A stretch of 64,000 nt of DNA from Epithemia pelagica (Eukaryota > Bacillariophyta > Bacillariophyceae > Surirellales > Surirellaceae), in NCBI GenBank assembly GCA_946965045.2, contig OX337229.1, positions 6,138,001 to 6,202,000 on the forward strand, given 5' to 3'. Positions 28,594-39,885 of the stretch are shown piece after piece (the first letter of the stretch is position 1; every line of letters starts with the position of its first letter). The notes under the pieces were generated by a model, which ran no database searches, was not told the DNA's origin, and saw only the letters and a list, made by a program, of their open reading frames with translations. Both the position numbers and the translations under genes were made by a program.

Positions 28594-31500
28594 GGCTGTG
28601 TGCCCAGTGATGAAATTGATAAAACGAATCTTATCCGTCCACATTTCTCACTTGTAGGCACCCCTACCTTCAGCTTAGCCTTTGCACACCGTTTATGTGC
28701 TGCCGTATCACAGTCCCATACCACTGATCCGATTGATCTGACATGTGAAATGGACTCGCATGCTGACACTTGTTGTGTTGGTCGCAACTTTGTGAAATTC
28801 AGGGAACCTGACCGTTACATCACTGTTTCCCCATTCTCAGAGGAATATAAACCCCTCGCGCGTATCCCCGTCACCACGACCGCCACTGTCTGGACTGATG
28901 CCCACAACAATAGTTATCTATTGCTGTTTCACGAGTCGTTATTCTTCGGGGACCGATTGTCCCAATCATTGATTTGTCCCAATCAACTGCGTCCAAACGG
29001 CCTCATTGTCCATGATGTGCCGCGTCAGTTTGACCCTTACAGCACACACAGCATTCGTATTCCCGATGCTGACCTGACCATTCCTCTAGAAATGTCCGGT
29101 GTTATCTCTGGCTTCGCGACCACGAAGCCAACCCCGGAGGAGCTCGAGTCGCTCCCACGGATAGTCATGACTGCTGATTCGGTGTGGCACCCTCATTCGT
29201 CCACCTTTGCTGCCGCGGAGGAGAAAGCCAATGCATCCAATGCATCTGCTGTCCGCCAAGTTGATCCGAATTCGATTGCCGCATCCTGTGTCCCGCGATT
29301 GGTTGCTGCCGTCCGATCATACGACGACACCTATGGCTATTGCATGGAACTTGAGAATGACGAGGATGAACTATGCAACCGCTTAGTTGCTGCCGTTCGA
29401 GTGTCCCATCCACCAAGTGCCGAGGACACTGTGGACATTGAGGACCTTGATCCCGACAAATACTTTCTCAAAGCCGTTCAGTCTGCTTCGTCACGACCAA
29501 CGAAAGCCGTAAAAGTCTTGCCATCTTCTTCTAAGCCTGTACTTGATCCCCAGACCTTGTCTTCTCGATGGAATGTCGGCCTAACTAAGGCCAAGAAGAC
29601 TTTACAAGTGACAACCCAGGCTGGGGTCCGAAATGTCCTTGTCCCATCTGAACGCAAGGTTCGAAAGAAAGCTCCATGGCTCAAATTCCCGAATGTCAAG
29701 GGACGATGGTTTTGCGACGAGATGTTCTCCAAGTGCCCATCGCTTGATCTTCACACGGGTGCTTCCGTATTTACTGATGGAAAGGGCTATGATTTTGTCT
29801 ATCCCTGGAAATCAAAGAAGCAACACCCTGAAGGTCTGATGTCCCTTATCCAGAATGTCGGAATTCCTCAGACGTTAATTTCTGATGGTGCGCAAGAGCT
29901 ATTTCATGGACGTTCTCGTGAGATCTGTAATGAGTACCATATCAAACAAGAAGTGACCGTCCCATACAGTCAATGGCAGAATGCCGCAGAAGCGAGCATC
30001 CGTGAGTTGAAGAAAGGTGTTATTAGGAAGTTACGTCAAACTGGTGCACCACGACGCACATGGTCCTATGCGCTGAAGTGGGTTGCCTCTGTCCGCCAGT
30101 TAACTGCCTCTGATATCCCTGAACTTAATGGACGAACGCCATTTGAACACGTTCTTGGATCGACACCCGACATCTCTCCCATGGCTTTGTTTGATTTCTA
30201 TCAACCTGTATACTATTATACGCCGTCGCATGACTTCCCTCATGAGCGTAAATGTATTGGGCGCTGGCTTGGTCTTGCCGATGACTGTATTGATGACATG
30301 GCCTTCAACGTCTTGACAGAGAAAGGTCGAGTTATTGTCCGAAAAGATGTGTGGGCAATCCCTGACGACGATATGAAAAATCCCACAATCCGTCAACAAC
30401 TGGAAGTCTATGATGGTCTTATCAAGACTCTCCTCGTGGATACATCGCCGTCCTCCGATGAAGATGCCGCCAACGTTTCCCCTGATCCACCCGATGATTT
30501 CTTTGGAGAAGACGAAAGCGAATCTCTCTTTCCTGCTGCTCTTGACTCCGATACACCTCTCCCTGATGCTGACGATTACACTCCAGAGGAGTTAGACGAA
30601 TATCTCACAGCCGAAGTCATGCTGCCGCATGGCGGGGACCAGGCCAGAGCCAAGATCATAGGCCGCTCCAAAGATGAACATGGCCGACCAATTGGCAAAC
30701 GTGATCCAAATCCAATCTTAGACACACGTTTCTATGACGTGCTGTATCCCGATGGATCGACCGAATCTCTTGCTGCCAATCTCATTGCCGAGAACCTTTA
30801 CTCTCAAGTCGACACTGAGGGCAACTCCTATGCCATTGTGAAGGATATCATTGGACATCGCAAAACCAAGGACGCTGTCCTCCGAACGGATCCGGACTGG
30901 TTGAATGGCCGTAAACGCCATACAACCGTTGGTTGGGAACATGAGTGTGAACTCTCCGATGGTTCTACTGTTTGGATCCCTCTCAAAGATCTCAAAAACG
31001 ATTCGCCTGTACAACTAGCCGAATATGCTGTTGCGGCGGGGCTTGCCAAAGAACCGGCCTATGCCTGGTGGGTTCCACATACGTTACGCAAACGTGGTGT
31101 GCTTCTTGCAAAAGTAAAATCTCGCTATTGGAAACGTACCCACAAATATGGTATTGAACTGCCCAAAACCGTTCAAGAAGCTCTTGAGATTGATCGTCGA
31201 ACGGGGACTGATTTCTGGCGGAAAGCCATCGAAAAGGAGATGAAAAATGTTCGCATTGCCTTTGAATTCCGTGATGATGACAAAGTACCAATTGGATACA
31301 AACATATCCCGTGTCATATGGTCTTTGATATCAAGTCTGATCTTCGCCGTAAAGCCCGACTGGTTGCCGGCGGGCATAAGACTGATCCACCGAAGGAATC
31401 CACGTACTCCAGTGTTGTATCTCGTGATAGCGTACGAATTGCATTCACTATCGCTGCCCTTAATGGCCTGGACGTGTTGGCCGGGGACGTACAAAATGCA

Positions 31501-32850
31501 TACCTCAATGCACCAACAAAAGAGCGAACTTATATTACGGCGGGACTAGAATTTGGTCCCGAAAACGTTGGCCGACCTGCACTGATTGTTCGTGCTCTGT
31601 ATGGTTTGAAGAGTTCTGCTGCTCGTTGGCGTGATCACATTGCCGCAACACTTCGTGAAATGAAGTTCAACAGTTGCTTGGCTGACCCTGATGTCTGGCT
31701 TCGACCTCAAGTCCGACCATCTGATGGGTTCCAATACTATGAGTATGTACTTGTCTACATAGACGACATACTCTGTGTCAGTCATGATCCGCGATCGATC
31801 ATGAATGATCTGGAAAAACGGTATACCATCAAACCCGAGAGTATTAAAGACCCAGACGAATACTTGGGATCTGAGATTCGACACTATACCATACCAGATA
31901 CTGACGATCCTGAGAACAAACCCCGATGGGCCATGTCCTCCGACAAATATGTTAAACGTGCCATATCTGAAATTGAGACCGAACTGTCTAAAGTTGGCCA
32001 AAAGCTACAGACACGAGTCTCAACTCCGCTTGCCACTGGGTATCGTCCTGAGATCGACTCATCTCCTGAACTGGACCCCCGACGTGCAAATTACTATCAG
32101 GGACTAATTGGTATCCTTCGTTGGGTTGTGGAACTTGGTCGTATCGATATCATTGTTGCCGTATCACAACTGTCCCGATATCTAGCCATGCCACGTGAAG
32201 GACACCTCGAACAAGCCTTGCACATTTTTGCATACCTAAAAGCGCATGGACGTTCCACCCTAGTGTTCGACGACACAACTCCGACCTTCGACGAGGATCG
32301 TTTCTTCCAGGCAGACTGGTCTGAATACTACCCTGATGCTAGTGACCCTTTGCCGCCCAATATGCCACCACCTCGTGGACGGGCTGTTACCACAACTTGT
32401 TTTGTTGATGCCGATCACGCTGGTTGTCTTGCTACGCGTCGCTCACAAACTGGTATTCTTATGTTCTTACAACGAGCACCTATCTTGTGGTATTCCAAAC
32501 GACAGAGTACTGTTGAGACATCAACATTTGGCTCCGAATTTGTCGCAATGAAGACTGCCATCGAACAGATAGAGGGTTTCCGTTACAAGTTGAGAATGAT
32601 GGGCATTCCACTTGATGGCGAAACCAATGTGTTCTGTGATAATGAATCTGTGTTCAAGAGTGCAACCATGCCTGAAGTCACTCTGAAGAAGAAACACAAT
32701 GCGATTGCTTACCATCGCACACGTGAGGCACAAGCCGCCAACATCGTGCGTATCGCCTGGGAAGAAGGTGAAACCAATCTTGCGGACCTGCTGACAAAAT
32801 CGTTACCAGGACCCCGATTGCGTTTTCTAGCACAACGTGTTTTGTGGTGA
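28594..32850 (+). CDS. Pol of the outer Ty1/copia element, in frame with Gag across one TGA
   Basis: About 1418 codons. Protease has MDSHADTCCVG, the DSHAD form of the aspartic site. Integrase shows VFTDGKGY, TLISDGAQE and NAAEASIRELKK. RT carries YVLVYIDDILC. RNase H shows CFVDADHAGC, GSEFVAMKTAI and VFCDNESVF. The frame lacks an ATG before the protease (the first is the M of MDSHAD), so independent initiation would lose nothing essential but is unexpected. Translation through the TGA is the simpler reading. The frame is intact to the TGA stop at 32850, 154 bp before the right LTR. Confidence 0.92.
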   Translation, partial: GCVPSDEIDKTNLIRPHFSLVGTPTFSLAFAHRLCAAVSQSHTTDPIDLTCEMDSHADTCCVGRNFVKFREPDRYITVSPFSEEYKPLARIPVTTTATVWTDAHNNSYLLLFHESLFFGDRLSQSLICPNQLRPNGLIVHDVPRQFDPYSTHSIRIPDADLTIPLEMSGVISGFATTKPTPEELESLPRIVMTADSVWHPHSSTFAAAEEKANASNASAVRQVDPNSIAASCVPRLVAAVRSYDDTYGYCMELENDEDELCNRLVAAVRVSHPPSAEDTVDIEDLDPDKYFLKAVQSASSRPTKAVKVLPSSSKPVLDPQTLSSRWNVGLTKAKKTLQVTTQAGVRNVLVPSERKVRKKAPWLKFPNVKGRWFCDEMFSKCPSLDLHTGASVFTDGKGYDFVYPWKSKKQHPEGLMSLIQNVGIPQTLISDGAQELFHGRSREICNEYHIKQEVTVPYSQWQNAAEASIRELKKGVIRKLRQTGAPRRTWSYALKWVASVRQLTASDIPELNGRTPFEHVLGSTPDISPMALFDFYQPVYYYTPSHDFPHERKCIGRWLGLADDCIDDMAFNVLTEKGRVIVRKDVWAIPDDDMKNPTIRQQLEVYDGLIKTLLVDTSPSSDEDAANVSPDPPDDFFGEDESESLFPAALDSDTPLPDADDYTPEELDEYLTAEVMLPHGGDQARAKIIGRSKDEHGRPIGKRDPNPILDTRFYDVLYPDGSTESLAANLIAENLYSQVDTEGNSYAIVKDIIGHRKTKDAVLRTDPDWLNGRKRHTTVGWEHECELSDGSTVWIPLKDLKNDSPVQLAEYAVAAGLAKEPAYAWWVPHTLRKRGVLLAKVKSRYWKRTHKYGIELPKTVQEALEIDRRTGTDFWRKAIEKEMKNVRIAFEFRDDDKVPIGYKHIPCHMVFDIKSDLRRKARLVAGGHKTDPPKESTYSSVVSRDSVRIAFTIAALNGLDVLAGDVQNAYLNAPTKERTYITAGLEFGPENVGRPALIVRALYGLKSSAARWRDHIAATLREMKFNSCLADPDVWLRPQVRPSDGFQYYEYVLVYIDDILCVSHDPRSIMNDLEKRYTIKPESIKDPDEYLGSEIRHYTIPDTDDPENKPRWAMSSDKYVKRAISEIETELSKVGQKLQTRVSTPLATGYRPEIDSSPELDPRRANYYQGLIGILRWVVELGRIDIIVAVSQLSRYLAMPREGHLEQALHIFAYLKAHGRSTLVFDDTTPTFDEDRFFQADWSEYYPDASDPLPPNMPPPRGRAVTTTCFVDADHAGCLATRRSQTGILMFLQRAPILWYSKRQSTVETSTFGSEFVAMKTAIEQIEGFRYKLRMMGIPLDGETNVFCDNESVFKSATMPEVTLKKKHNAIAYHRTREAQAANIVRIAWEEGETNLADLLTKSLPGPRLRFLAQRVLW

Positions 32851-33004
32851 TTACATGATCGAATTCATTGTCCTCACACCCCTCTTTTATTGTCCGAATA
32901 GACACCCCTCTTAATTGAGAAAAAATAGTCCTGATGGACCGGCCTCTGCTGAAACAAGTCGTGGGCGACCTAGTCGAAATGCTTCCGATCTAGCTCGCGG
33001 GGAC

Positions 33005-33178
33005 TGAATAAATCCCGCCAACAGGTCGCATATTGGCGGATACATGGTCGCATATTGGCGAATATGCATCGCCTACATATGCTGCTACGCATCTAGTTTT
33101 CTAGTCATAATTTTGGTCTAGCCACTTGTTGCACGCCGTATACACCGTGTTGTAGCGTGTAGTGGCAGGATTTATACA
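33005..33178 (+). repeat. Right LTR of the outer element
   Basis: 174 bp, TGAATAAATCC to GGATTTATACA, apparently identical to the two halves of the left LTR. Confidence 0.94.
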
Positions 33179-35512
33179 GCATGTTGTGTCGCTTCGGATA
33201 TGGCTTCGACAGTTGTTCCAATCCGGGATTGGAAAGATGATGATATGGCCTCGGAGAAACGCATGATTTTCCGATCAGTTTCCATGTTCATCCGAATTTC
33301 CATTTGCTTCAAGTGGTTGATAATAGCCTCTGTACTCTTCGTCATACTTTCCTTAACATTGTCGATTTCAAAGAAAATCTGGTACATGTGTTCCTTCAAA
33401 ATTTCATGTTCCACATTGAGATGCTCAAATCGTTGATTCACACCGGGAAGACACTGGTCAATAGCACGTATCTTGGGATCTTGGGAAGTTTCGTTAAGTT
33501 TCGAAAGTAACTTGTGCATTTCGTCTTTATAGGCCAGAAACTCAGGATCTTGGAATATGGGAAAATCAGTAAAAAGAATGTGTGTCAAACGGATTTCTGA
33601 CTCTTGCGAGTCGGTAGGGTCAGGGTGTTCGAGAATCGACATAATGGCAGCCACATCTTGTATAAGGACATCACGGAGAAAACGGAGGAAATGTAGGAAA
33701 CAATATGCGGTAGGGTGTTTCTTCCTGGCACTCGTGTTCTGCTCTTTTTCGGCATCTGTTAAGTCTGATGAAACCCATTCCTCCTTCTGTTCCAGCCAGG
33801 GCCATATTTTTTGTGCCAGTGAAGGTGGTACGGTCAGTCTGTCTCTGGGTAGCCAGTATCCGTCAGACTGTTCGAAGCCAGCCATACAACGGATCGCAGC
33901 AATAGGTATTTTAGAAGAATAACGTGTCTCTTGGGTATCTCTATCCCAGTTACCTGTGTACAAAAATATAAACCAGTGAGATACATTTGGCTGTCATATG
34001 AGCAGAGTGGTACCAGCGAACACTTACCTAACTGTTTGATAAGCTCAGGGCTTATCTCTTTGAATTCGCAATGAGTCGGTGCAATGTGCCTGCACCAGTG
34101 GGTAGTGTAGTCCGACACGATACCGAGTTGATTGAAGATATTCTCGATTTCTGTACGAAAATTCGAAACCTTCACTGATTCTGTAGGTGAACCATCTGCA
34201 CTTGTAAGAATTTTGAAGTCAAACCAAGAAGAGTTGTTCCGTAAATCAGGTTGGTTGAATGTTCCAGAGAATTCCTCGGTCATATGGAACCGAAAAAACA
34301 AATACATAGCCATTGCTCCAATGGGACAGGCCATTACGTTTCGATGACGTGTTGCACGAGCAAACTGTGATGGTGCACCGGCTTTTATGGTCTTTCCCGT
34401 TTGGCACTCCATGAGTACAATCGGCATCTTGTCGATATCGCCAGGACGGTTAATCGCAAAAACTCTTAGGTCGGACAATTCCGCTAGATGCAGACTCTCG
34501 CTCCGTAGTATAGAGGCGTAGTTCATCAAGAATGAAAAGCGGTGTCGTAAAGAAGCAAAGACAGTCTTGTTGGTATTCGACTTTCCGTCATACCTGCAAC
34601 CGCGAGACCAAAACATATACTCGATCTTGTTAATCATTTCAAAATGCTCGAAGGGAGATGTCTCATTCACTTTCTCCTTGTAGTTACGTTTCTTAACACG
34701 GGTAGTCCGTGACTGTAGAAATAATAGTTATGAGAGATGATATGCACAGACAGGGTCAACAGTCGACAGACAGTCACCAATTCACTGGTTAAACGTACCT
34801 TCGCTATATATATCAGAGATCGGACACGTGGAGAGTCCACATCGCTCCATACTCGTTCTCCGTCTTTCTTCGACCCCTGAGTGTCCCATTGGTGTTTGAG
34901 AGCACTCCTGTACGTATTGATTGTAGATTCGGAGAGGGGGTTAGTGGGATCAAGATTGCCTGGAGGGATTTTGGCACCGGGAGAGTGTTTCAGAAGATTG
35001 ATGATAGGCTTGTATGTTCTGATAACATGCTTGAAGTCTGCGTAATCGAAATCTCCAGGTTTTTTTCGTTTTCCTTTTGTTTTTTCGCGAAACACGTTGT
35101 AAAAAATAAAATAGAAAGTACCGGGTTCATCCACGAGAAACTGCGATCCAGCAGGCAGGTAGGCACGGTGAATTCGGCAAAAACTCAAATACTCCTTGAT
35201 TTTGTATTCGTACGCTTTTCTCGTATTTTCGTTTTTGAGAGAATCGCTTACGGTTTTCGTCAATGATTCCATCATCGTTTCCATCTCTTCGTCGTCCATA
35301 CCGATGGGAGATTCCTCCTCCATCTCCGTTGCTGTAGCGTTAGCCGTAGGGGTTGTAGGAGCAGGCGTTGTAGGAGTAGGCGTTGTTGTAGATCCATTGC
35401 GTGGAGTACGCTGGGGAGATCGCTCAGGACTGCTGACAAGGGAGTCATCTTCCTCCTCACGATGAGGACGACGACGACGAGAAGAACGGGCACGAGAAGG
35501 AGGGGTGGACAT
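33179..35512 (-). CDS. 5' part of the Crypton-type tyrosine recombinase gene
   Basis: Exons 35512-34799, 34712-34028 and 33953-33179 are joined by 86-bp and 74-bp GT-AG introns and run into the insertion border. With 17171-16417 the total is 975 codons including the stop. After an Arg/Thr/Pro-rich head comes a helical core-binding domain (NENTRKAYEYKIKEYLSFCR). The catalytic set is present: Arg in YASILRSESLHLAELSDL (about 308), H-x-x-R in THWCRH (about 443-446), Trp in LGNWDRD (about 469) and the candidate nucleophile Tyr in ETRYSSKIP (about 478). The segment IRCMAGFEQSDGYWLPRD followed by IWPWLEQ is typical of Crypton/NDC10-like recombinases. A coiled coil (about 540-640) follows. It is disrupted now, but all motifs are intact. 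Confidence 0.85.
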
Positions 35513-35861
35513 GCTTTGTAGTTGCCTCTTTAATGAAATTATGAGACTGTTTCTATCTTAGCCTATGCGTAAAAGAAGATGTGGATGCCTATGATGATCG
35601 TTCCTAATGATTTGGACATGAAATAGGATGGCCAATGATGGCCAATGCCATGCAACAAAAAAGAGTGGAAGATGGGTAAACGCTGCATCCCCAGGCATCT
35701 ACGAATGGATTTGTACAGTAGTATCAGGGCGATGAACGCCTGGAATGCCGTCCATTGAGGACGGTATGCTTTGGCGACTGAGAGTATGCATGCACCTATC
35801 GCCGTATGTATCTTATGTCTTTGGTGGTAAGGACAGACTGCATTGGAAGAGGGTCAGACCG
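35513..35861. other. Upstream region of the recombinase gene
   Basis: No coding region. It should contain the recombinase promoter. A GATGGCCAATG word is repeated at about 35628 and 35638. Confidence 0.4.
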
Positions 35862-36008
35862 TTGGCCTGGGAGAAATAATAAGTAATTATTCTGAAAATA
35901 ATGACGTGATACTACTGCCAGGCCAGTGGCCTGGGCCAAAGTTTGGTGTGGCAGACAGACGAATATCGTGGTTGGCTTGGCCTCGACTTTGGCCTGGCAC
36001 GAAATAAA
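35862..36008. repeat. Right GGCC-rich terminal repeats of the YR element
   Basis: The stretch contains TTGGCCTGGGAGAAATAA (35862-35879), CCAGGCCAGTGGCCTGGGCC (about 35919-35938), TTGGCTTGGCC (about 35972-35982) and TTTGGCCTGGCACGAAATAA (35988-36007). The first and last are variants of one word about 126 bp apart. TGGCCAGGCTCGAAATTTA at 11507 is the left-end counterpart in the same orientation. Confidence 0.5.
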
Positions 36009-36109
36009 GTTGACTCGTAAAGAATATCCCAACCACGTGATAAGTCTACAGTGTAGATCTGTATTATTTCCGGCGCGTTAGCGAACGAAAGTAGAATACT
36101 TCCGAAAAC

Positions 36110-39100
36110 CTAGGTAGCGCCCACATCTTTCGCCTCCTTGTCGATCTTTTGGGCCCATTGGTTCTTAAACCATGGAACGACCAATGCTGACATCATAACG
36201 CCAGAGACAGCCCCAACAATCGAGCCTTTGGACGAGGAACGAAATCGAAAAGCAGCGCGCCATCGATTTCCCGGCACATGCACAACGAATAAAAATACCG
36301 CAGTCTGTTTTTATAAATTTATGTTCGGCTACTCCAAAGCGACGACTCAATCATTCCTAACTTTGCATCGCAGCAGATCAGACTCACCTTGACAATCGAT
36401 GAACGCACTTCATAACCCTCCTTACTTTGCTCTTGCGCGCCTTTAGTGATTGGGCCACAATCCCACATATTCCAACGAAATGGTTTCGACATAGACACGC
36501 ATGATAAAATCCTTGAGAGCGACCACGACAACCTTTTCGGATCCTTCCTTGATCTTGAACGAGTTGGACGTCAGACTTCCAACCAAAGGACCGACAGATT
36601 GCGTGTCCCAATCGACCCGATCGGTACCGACTCCAAACCCAAGTAACTGCGAAACCCCATCTTGGGAACCCAGGCCCGAGCACTGAATCTTGGCCCGGTA
36701 ATAGCCTGGCATGACATTCTCCAGGCGCCACGAAATGAGGTCGCCCTGGAACCGAAAATACAGCTTTTCGCGCTTCTTGTCTTGAAACAGCCGCACCGTA
36801 CAGGTCGATGAGCCCGAGACTGACGTTCGCACAAGCCAAAGAGAAGGCTGGTGCACAATACAAAGTCTCAATCGCCCGTCCTGTGCATCCTCGAGAACCT
36901 CTTGCAACCGATCATTGTCCGTGACTTTGACTTCTTTCCAACCGCCCTTGTCATACACAAGTGCCAAGTTATGCTCACCGCACATGGCTTGAGCCCGTGC
37001 CATGACCTTTCCAAACGATGCTCGGCCATTCTCCATCACCTCTTCCATATCCATCACTGCAATGAAACAAAGGAATCGTGAGTCAAACAGAGAATATCCC
37101 TTTGGTCATCTGCTGCTATTGCTTACCCTCATCGTCTAATCTGTGGGATTGAAGCACAAGACGTGTTGGTCCAGTCGTCTTGTTCTTCTCTTCCGGAACA
37201 TGGGAGTTGTCCTCTGTAGTTGGTTCCGTTTCATTGTCAGTGGCGTGGTCCAACTCCTCCTTCGGAGCAGAAGTCTTGCCTTCCGCATCTTGGTCCTTCA
37301 ACTCGATGATCTGAGTAGCCGGTCCCATTTGCTCGAGCGATTGCTGCTCCAACACCTCGGCTTGAGGCGCAGTCGGACTTGGAGCATCGCTTGGACTCGT
37401 CGCCTCTGCTGGGGCCTGCTGGAATCGACTTTCAAGCAGTGCTAGCTTGGTATCCAGATCCTCTTTCTCCCGATCCAGACGCTCCTGTAAGTTCTCCATT
37501 TCCTTCATGCTCTCACCAATATCTTGCTTCATTTGCCGCAACTCGTGCCAATTCCCGTCTCGGTCTTGTTTCAGCATGTCCTTCATTTTCTCACCGAGAT
37601 CATGGTTCATTTGCCGCAACTCGTGCCATTTCTCTTCTCGGTCTTGGTTCAGCATTCCCTTCATTTTCTCAACAAGATCTTGCTTCATTTGTCGCAACTC
37701 GTGCTCTTGCGCTTCTCCGTCTTGTTTCAGGGATTTCAAGCCAACCCGAAGTTGGCCAATCTCGTGTTGGCTCGATACCATTTCGATTTGCTGAACTTCT
37801 TTCAAATTCTTTACATCGCTGGCAAGTTCGGTCGTTTCAAGCTTGATTTGCCTCATAGCTTCGTGCAGTCCATTCAGTTCAGCGACCACCCAACGATTCT
37901 CGGATTGCGCTCCTGTCCCATCGAGACCACCATCATGAGCTTGCACACCATCGCGGTCGACTGGCAAAGAATGGCAATGTGGCTCCGTTGTTACTTGACG
38001 TTGCTCCAAGTCTTCGGCCAAACGAGAATGCGCCCTCTGCTCAGTTGCCTCGATCGCTTCCATGGTCTCGGTCCGAGTGTTGTTCTCATCTTCTGGCAAT
38101 GCTTCCTCGCCATTCACAGTCTCAACCGTTGGTTGCTCCTCCTCCGCTTCCATATCCACGTCTTCGTTTGGCAAATCTTCCTCCTTGTTCTTTGGCAGGC
38201 GAAGTTCTGTTGTCCTTTCCTTATCTTCGTCCGACACGCCTGCGTCCTTGTTTGTTTCCTTGACTTTAAGCTCAACCAACGAGTCTAACTGCCGCTTCAG
38301 AGCCATGAATCCGGCAACCAAAGCCACCAACATGAGCATCACCAAGACAATCAAGGTATGTAAAACAAACTTTTCCATGCCCAGCTCGAATTGGGACCAC
38401 ACCATCCCACGAGATTCTGTATGACCAAAACTGGTCGCATTGCCTGCCATACTGTGCTCTCCAACGGTGGCAGCCATGCTCCCAGTTACAAACTCCAAGG
38501 GTTCACGTTCGAGAAAGGCTTCTCCTCGCTCGAGAAACGCTACGCGAGCAGCGAGTCTGGCAATCCACCAAAACTGAACCAACACTGTAGCGATCAACCC
38601 TGCAACAAGTCCTTTTCCAATTACACCAACAACCAAAGGGTTGTTGCGAATCTGAGCCATAAGACCTTTGAGTTCTTGCCAAGAATCTCCCAAAGTCGCA
38701 TTCGGTCCTGTGGTAGGATCCTTGCCAAAACAGTTGGCTGATAAGGTTCCGCGGGGCGCAGCAAGACAGCGTTTGCACGACAAGATGATGGACGACATAG
38801 TTCCAATCGAATCACTTTCTGAACATGAACTGGTCCGATTGCCTTGGTCTTGGTGATCCTGGGCCGGTTCCTCTTTTTTCGTGGCAATGGACCGTTTGGA
38901 ACTTGGTGATTCACGGACATGACTCGAACGATCGGGTACGAATGATACCAAATGCTCATTTGTGTTCTCAGAATCATGGATCTTTTCGGACAATGCGTCA
39001 TTGCCAACCACAGAACCATGATTGTTGACAGTCGTATGTTCAGGAACACCCGTGGTGGAACACAAGAGGGACGAAATGGTGTAACTCGAATCATTATCCA

Positions 39101-39885
39101 AAGATTGATTGGCCCGATTGCCTTGATCTTGACCGGACCGATTCAATTCCTGATTAGTCGAAGCGGAAGGTGGTTTTGAAGTATCTTGTGATTCCCTGAT
39201 ATTACCCGAAAGATCAGTCGACAATGTTATCAAATTCTCAGTCGTCATCTCAGTATCGTGGAAAGTGTTGGATGATTCCTTCGTGTTCACCGCCGAGTCT
39301 TGGTCAATGACACTTGAATTTCCGGAGAACCTGCCCGATTCCGGAAAATCTGGAACACCGACAGTGCGAGGAATGGAACCAGTAGACGTAGACCGGGTGG
39401 TGGGGGCGCGAAACGCAACATGAACGGTAAGATTGTCGTCCACTACCTTGACCAATCCTTCATCGTCCTTCACCTCGGCCATTTCTTCATAAGAGATGGG
39501 TTTGTTGTTATCGTGGTACCGGAAAGGTTGCATCGTGCTTGATTCATCCGAATCCATGCCCTCTTGAAGCTTGTTACTCAACATTTTCATGCAAGGTTTT
39601 CCTGTCATCGGGTTCGTGAAATCCGTGACTGCAATCTGATAATCAAATTGGTTATTAACTGCGGAAGAAATTGGTGTAAGAGTGAAATAGTGTTAGTCTT
39701 CTTTGTTCCAGCTCGATCTATTCATGGTTCATGGCAGAGCCCTCTGCTCCCTTACCTTGTTCCGATGCCTCGACGAGGTCGCTCTCCGAAAAGGACAAGG
39801 ACGTAGCCGCTTCTTCAGCCCGGGGTAATTTGAGTGGAGAAGATGACTTGACAAAGAGTGTCTTGTGTTCGTAAGAAACTTTCAT
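36110..39885 (-). CDS. Two-TM coiled-coil protein of unknown function
   Basis: Firm exons: 39885-39756, 39628-37127, 37056 to about 36445, with GT-AG introns of 127 and 70 bp in phase. A last exon 36304-36110 (TAVFLFVVHVPGNRW to KIDKEAKDVGAT) with a good donor at 36387 probably belongs here too. Joining it needs a further very small intron near 36440-36500; otherwise the protein ends at 36443 with about 1081 residues. Two membrane helices lie near 373-398 and 463-487, and a third candidate is in the last exon. Residues about 160-330 contain an imperfect duplication (HDTEMTTENLITL / HDSENTNEHLVSF). Three 26-residue coiled-coil repeats (HELRQMKQD) follow. No family recognized. Its 3' end is about 100 bp from the YR element's right end. 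Confidence 0.65.

Larger units (their letters stand above)
17172..33178 (+). mobile_element. Ty1/copia retrotransposon with 174-bp LTRs (outer element)
   Basis: The element reads on the plus strand. Its left LTR is 17172-17267 plus 26203-26280 (interrupted by the inner element) and its right LTR is 33005-33178. Both begin TGAATAAATCC and end GGATTTATACA, 174 bp each, with no difference that I can see. A copia-type primer-binding sequence containing TATCAGA follows the left LTR at 26281. A purine tract (GCGGGGA, about 32997-33003) precedes the right LTR. GCAT flanks it on both sides (17168-17171 and 33179-33182). Gag and Pol are open. It sits inside the recombinase gene, so it is younger than the YR element. 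Confidence 0.92.
11442..36008 (-). mobile_element. Candidate large Crypton-like tyrosine-recombinase element with cargo
   Basis: A tyrosine-recombinase gene starts at 35512, about 0.5 kb inside the right end, and reads leftward. Behind it lie five further genes, four on the same strand, down to 11783. Both ends carry clusters of GGCC-containing words, including TTTGGCCTGG in direct orientation at 11443 and 35988. Removing the retrotransposon at 17172-33178 and one copy of its target duplication leaves about 8.5 kb. Family knowledge: Cryptons are YR transposons usually holding one gene; in fungal Starships a related YR sits at the 5' edge and leads cargo. Seen: the recombinase, the gene order and the end repeats. 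Inferred: that all of it moves as one unit and that these are the exact ends. Confidence 0.6.
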
